NCBI RefSeq assembly: GCF_900091625.1
Contig: NZ_FMIC01000002.1
Span: 7,006,001 to 7,070,000 of the forward strand
Origin: Micromonospora peucetia
GTDB taxonomy: Bacteria; Actinomycetota; Actinomycetes; Mycobacteriales; Micromonosporaceae
Length of the DNA: 64,000 nt
Direction: 5' to 3'
Shown: positions 61,467 through 64,000 of the stretch, in pieces
Numbering within the stretch: position 1 is the stretch's first letter
Layout of the letters: the number at the start of each line of letters is the position of its first letter
The notes under the pieces: model-generated
Database searches by the model: none
Seen by the model: the letters and a program-made list of their open reading frames with translations, nothing else
Told to the model about the DNA's origin: nothing
Position numbers and translations under genes: made by a program

Positions 61467-61508
61467 CGGGCGGGCCGCCGTACCCCTGCGGGTGCGGCGG
61501 CCCGCCCG
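61467..61508 (+). terminator. Terminator of the sdhCAB operon
   Basis: CGGGCGGGCCGCCGTACCC (61467-61485) pairs over 19 bp with 61490-61508, with one G-U pair and a CTGC loop, followed by CTTTCC. Confidence 0.88.
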
Positions 61509-61561
61509 CTTTCCGCTCTCCCCTTCACGACTCGACGACCAAATTTCCACCGCGTCGAGGT

Positions 61562-61602
61562 GACGGGGCAGGACTCGACGGCCCCTGTCGAGCTGCCCCG
61601 TC
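61562..61602. repeat. Hairpin, GTCGAGCTGCCCC repeat copy 1
   Basis: GACGGGGCAG (61562-61571) pairs with CTGCCCCGTC (61593-61602), and CTCGAC with GTCGAG inside. The 21-bp segment 61581-61601 recurs inverted at 61868-61888. Confidence 0.8.
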
Positions 61603-61657
61603 CATGAGACCAGCCATCGTCGCCGTGGCGTTGCTCGGCGCGCTGTCCCGGCTGTCT

Positions 61658-61689
61658 GGCCAGCCCTCCGACCGGCCAGCCCTCCGACC
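61658..61689. repeat. 16-bp tandem repeat, two copies
   Basis: GGCCAGCCCTCCGACC occurs at 61658-61673 and 61674-61689 exactly, followed by a third GGCC. Confidence 0.85.
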
Positions 61690-61867
61690 GGCCGCCATCA
61701 CGGCGGCACCCGCAGCACACTTCCCGCCAGCGTTCCGATACGGGGCCGGCACCAACCGGACGCCCCATCCCGACCTGCCGGCACCATCCCGACGCACACC
61801 TCACGCACCCCACGCCCCAACCTGCCGGCACCACCCCGACGCCCCACGTACCCACATGCCCCATCCC

Positions 61868-61888
61868 ACGGGGCAGCTCGACAGGGGC
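61868..61888. repeat. GTCGAGCTGCCCC repeat copy 2, inverted
   Basis: An exact 21-bp reverse complement of 61581-61601, 266 bp away. Confidence 0.85.
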
Positions 61889-61905
61889 TGGACCGCCCAC
61901 CCCAC

Positions 61906-61941
61906 CGGTCGAGCTGCCCACACCTTGGGGCAGCTCGACCG
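61906..61941. repeat. GTCGAGCTGCCCC repeat copies 3 and 4, hairpin
   Basis: CGGTCGAGCTGCCC (61906-61919) pairs exactly with GGGCAGCTCGACCG (61928-61941) around an 8-nt loop. Confidence 0.85.
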
Positions 61942-62150
61942 CGCCCGCGCGGCGCACCCCGGCACACCTCTTCACCCGGGACTTCGGGCCGTCGCAACGC
62001 CGCCAGGAACAAGACCGCCGGGAGCAAGGCCACCGGAGCAAGGCCACCGGAAAGGAAGCCACCGGGAATCGGACGGCGGGTGGTTCTCCGGTTCACCCCG
62101 CCGCAGGCGGGTAGCACTCCGGGGGACGACACGAGGAGGGACGGCGGGAC

Positions 62151-63335
62151 ATGAGGGCACTGACCTGGCAGGGCAAGCGGGACGTACGGGTGGAGGAGGT
62201 GCCCGACCCGCGGATCGTGGAGCCGACGGACGCGGTCGTCCGGATCACCTCGACCGCGATCTGCGGCTCCGACCTGCACCTGTACGAGGTGCTCGGGCCG
62301 TACCTGAAGCCCGGTGACGTCCTCGGCCACGAGCCGATGGGCATCGTCGAGGAGGTGGGTCCTGGAGTGACCCGGCTCAGGGCGGGTGACCGGGTGGTGG
62401 TGCCGTTCAACATCTCCTGCGGCGCCTGCTGGATGTGCGACCGCCAGTTGTACGCGCAGTGCGAGACCACCCAGGTCACCGCCGAGGGCAAGGGCGCCTC
62501 GCTGTTCGGCTACACCTCGCTCTACGGCTCGGTGCCCGGCGGGCAGGCGGAGTACCTGCGGGTCCCGCACGCCCAGTTCGGCCCGATCAAGGTTCCCGAC
62601 ACCGGGCCCGACGAGCGCTGGCTCTACCTGTCCGACATCCTGCCGACCGCCTGGCAGGCGGTGAGGTACGCCGACACCCCGCCCGGCGGCACCCTCGCCG
62701 TCTTCGGGCTCGGGCCGGTGGGCCAACTCTGCGCCCGCATCGGGCGGCACCTCGGCGCGGACCGGGTGATCGGGCTGGACCTGGTGCCGGAGCGGCTGGC
62801 GATGGCCCGCCGGCACGGCATCGAGGTGCTCGACGTCAGCGAACTCGACGACGTGCCGGGCGCGCTGATCGACCTCGTCGACGGGCGCGGCCCCGACGCC
62901 GTCATCGACGCGGTGGGCATGGAGGCCCACGGCGCGCCCCTCGGCAAGCTCGCCCAGACCGCCGCCGGGCTGCTGCCCGACAAGCTCGCCCAGACCATGA
63001 CCGACAAGGCGGGCGTCGACCGGCTGGTCGTGCTCAGGGCCGCGGTCAAGGCCGTCCGGCGGGGTGGCACCGTCTCCGTCTCCGGCGTGTACGGCGGCGA
63101 GGTCGACCCGATGCCGCTGATGGAGATGTTCGACCGGGGCATCCAACTGCGGATGGGACAGTGCCACGTGCGCCGGTGGACCGACGAGATCATCCCGCTG
63201 CTCTCCGGCGACGACGACCCACTGGGCGTGGAGGACCTGCGTACCCACCGGGTGCCGCTCGCGCAGGCGCCGCAGGCGTACGAGATGTTCCAGAAGAAGG
63301 AGGACGGCTGCGTCAAGGTCGTGCTCGCACCGTGA
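62151..63335 (+). CDS. Zinc-dependent alcohol dehydrogenase
   Basis: A 394-residue medium-chain dehydrogenase. The catalytic zinc ligands are Cys in STAICGSDLH and His-Glu in VLGHEPMGIV; the structural zinc Cys cluster is SCGACWMCDRQLYAQC. The Rossmann motif is AVFGLGPVGQLCARIG. It resembles glutathione-independent formaldehyde dehydrogenases and sorbitol dehydrogenase-like enzymes; the substrate is unknown. GAGGAGGG lies upstream of the ATG. It follows a repeat-rich intergenic region and precedes a beta-lactamase-like gene. Confidence 0.88.
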   Translation: MRALTWQGKRDVRVEEVPDPRIVEPTDAVVRITSTAICGSDLHLYEVLGPYLKPGDVLGHEPMGIVEEVGPGVTRLRAGDRVVVPFNISCGACWMCDRQLYAQCETTQVTAEGKGASLFGYTSLYGSVPGGQAEYLRVPHAQFGPIKVPDTGPDERWLYLSDILPTAWQAVRYADTPPGGTLAVFGLGPVGQLCARIGRHLGADRVIGLDLVPERLAMARRHGIEVLDVSELDDVPGALIDLVDGRGPDAVIDAVGMEAHGAPLGKLAQTAAGLLPDKLAQTMTDKAGVDRLVVLRAAVKAVRRGGTVSVSGVYGGEVDPMPLMEMFDRGIQLRMGQCHVRRWTDEIIPLLSGDDDPLGVEDLRTHRVPLAQAPQAYEMFQKKEDGCVKVVLAP

Positions 63336-63386
63336 CCGGACGGTGAGCCCCTCGCGGGATCACCGGCGTCGATCATCTCACCTAGG

Positions 63387-63418
63387 GTGGTGGGCCGGAG
63401 AGCACTCCGGCCCACCAC
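63387..63418. terminator. 14-bp hairpin between ADH and the beta-lactamase-like gene
   Basis: GTGGTGGGCCGGAG (63387-63400) pairs exactly with 63405-63418 around AGCA. It could terminate the ADH transcript or form a structure in the leader of the next gene, whose possible -10 box TAGGGT (63383-63388) touches its left arm. Confidence 0.6.
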
Positions 63419-63432
63419 GACGGGAGAGACGA

Positions 63433-64000
63433 TTGACTATCCGGGTGAACCGCAGGACCGCGCTGGGACTGGGCACGGTGGCCACGGCGGGAACGGTGCT
63501 CGGCGCCGCCACGCCGGCGTCCGCCGCCCCCGAGGTCGACGAGCCGGCTCCGACGACACCCTCGCAGGCCGCCCGTCGGGTGGCCGCGAAGTATGCCCGG
63601 GAGACCGAGAGCGCCGGCGGCAACTGGCAGGCGTACGTCAGCGTCGCCGACCCGGCCGGTGAGCCGGTGGTGGCGGTGTCCGACGAGCCGGACCGACGGA
63701 TCGAGGCCTACAGCGTCAACAAGATCGCGGTGGCCGCGGCGGTGCTCGACAAGGTCGACCGGGGGCTGCTGACGCTCGACCAGCGGGTCGAGGTGACCGC
63801 CGCGATCGTGGTGCCCGGCGGGGACGGCATCTTCAGCCTGGACGGGGCGTACCCGAGTTCCGTGACGCTCGGTCACGCGTTGGCCAACCTGCTGACCGTC
63901 TCCGACGACACGGCGGTACGGCTGTGCGGCCTGGTCTGCCCGGCTGCCGAGCTCAACGAGATCCTGCGCAGCAAGGGCTTCCCGAACACGCAGGTGCAGC
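63433..64000 (+). CDS. Beta-lactamase-like serine hydrolase, Tat-exported, truncated by window end
   Basis: The first 189 residues of a protein that continues past the window. The start is TTG with GGGAGAG upstream. The signal peptide is of Tat type, NRRTALGLGTVATAG, and cleavage is likely after ASA (about residue 31). The catalytic SxxK motif is SVNK (Ser94, Lys97). The second motif reads SDD (157-159) where class A beta-lactamases have SDN, 63 residues after the nucleophile, which fits the family spacing. The KTG and Glu166 region lie beyond the window. It may be a beta-lactamase or a related peptidase or esterase. Confidence 0.8.
   Translation, partial: MTIRVNRRTALGLGTVATAGTVLGAATPASAAPEVDEPAPTTPSQAARRVAAKYARETESAGGNWQAYVSVADPAGEPVVAVSDEPDRRIEAYSVNKIAVAAAVLDKVDRGLLTLDQRVEVTAAIVVPGGDGIFSLDGAYPSSVTLGHALANLLTVSDDTAVRLCGLVCPAAELNEILRSKGFPNTQVQ

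Larger units (their letters stand above)
61454..62150. other. 697-bp non-coding, repeat-rich region
   Basis: No credible gene lies here. It contains the sdh terminator, three sites of the GTCGAGCTGCCCC repeat, a 16-bp tandem repeat, and a 22-bp direct repeat CCTGCCGGCACC(A/C)T.. around 61774 and 61821. The last 100 bp has tandem-like GCCACCGGA words and then the promoter region of the alcohol dehydrogenase gene. Confidence 0.65.

Noticed and set aside
61604..62317. A 237-codon plus-strand frame across the repeat-rich intergenic region
   Set aside because: Its translation is Pro/His/Thr repeats, it has no ribosome site and it overlaps the start of the alcohol dehydrogenase gene.
1..64000. A biosynthetic cluster, prophage or genomic island
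   Set aside because: The genes are mostly single conserved actinobacterial families with uniform GC. No integrase, transposase, att-like repeat, phage structural gene, PKS or NRPS is present.

Overview
The window is a stretch of ordinary chromosome from a high-GC actinobacterium, most likely a member of the Micromonosporaceae (Micromonospora or a close relative). The sequence is about 70 percent GC or more by eye, codons end almost always in G or C, GTG and TTG starts are frequent, and many families are typical of this group: XRE regulator with a DUF397 partner, DUF6343, DUF3072, bacterial GPP34, a SigB/F/G sigma factor, a class F sortase, an MhuD-type heme oxygenase and a CebR-type operator. 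I see no transposase, integrase, CRISPR array, rRNA or recognisable tRNA. Family names rest on recognising sequence motifs without a database search.

Layout. 0-10 kb: mechanosensitive-channel-like membrane protein, a PAS-GAF-SpoIIE-HATPase stress regulator, HAD hydrolase, cation:proton antiporter, FAD oxidoreductase, metallophosphoesterase, an XRE regulator and a general-stress glycine-zipper protein. 10-20 kb: MarR regulator with pirin, phospholipase D-like protein, a lysine-free acetoacetate-decarboxylase-like protein, a SigB-type sigma factor, a GPP34 / amino-acid permease / acetyltransferase operon, and an XRE regulator with DUF397. 20-31 kb: helicase HrpB, PP2C phosphatase, a four-domain GH9 cellulase behind a perfect CebR box, an unrecognised 309-residue protein, an LLM flavin oxidoreductase and an aldehyde dehydrogenase. 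31-43 kb: GDSL lipoprotein, EcsC protein, lysozyme-like cell-wall protein, PAC2 protein, exonuclease III, MhuD, class F sortase with a cell-surface partner, TrmB and a DUF3516 helicase. 43-51 kb: an unknown gene behind a dyad and damage-type promoter, a membrane protein plus GT2 glycosyltransferase pair, and a four-gene siderophore uptake operon with an IdeR/DmdR iron box. 51-64 kb: cytidine deaminase, HrpA, FAD monooxygenase, LysR regulator divergent from the sdhCAB operon, a 700-bp non-coding repeat region, zinc alcohol dehydrogenase and the start of a beta-lactamase-like hydrolase.

How parts work together. Iron: FecCD-FecCD-FecE-SBP import under an iron box, plus MhuD to release heme iron. 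Respiration: sdhCAB with a divergent LysR gene sharing a 77-bp control region. Plant polymer use: secreted GH9 under a cello-oligosaccharide-type operator. Stress signalling: the SpoIIE/HATPase protein and the SigB-type factor are classical partner-switching components, although they are not adjacent here.

The most notable non-coding signals are a dispersed palindromic repeat (core GTCGAGCTGCCCC) at two intergenic sites, two related AGGA(A)GGGC terminator hairpins, a GATCATGA-type long hairpin, several perfect dyads overlapping promoters (14474, 34986, 42604, 57991), and about fifteen genes whose start codon lies 6-8 nt after a TANNNT-like -10 box, which points to widespread leaderless transcription. 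I did not find a clearly new multi-gene system; the best candidates for something undescribed are the gene at 42653 with its control region, the unassigned protein at 26160, and the repeat family.
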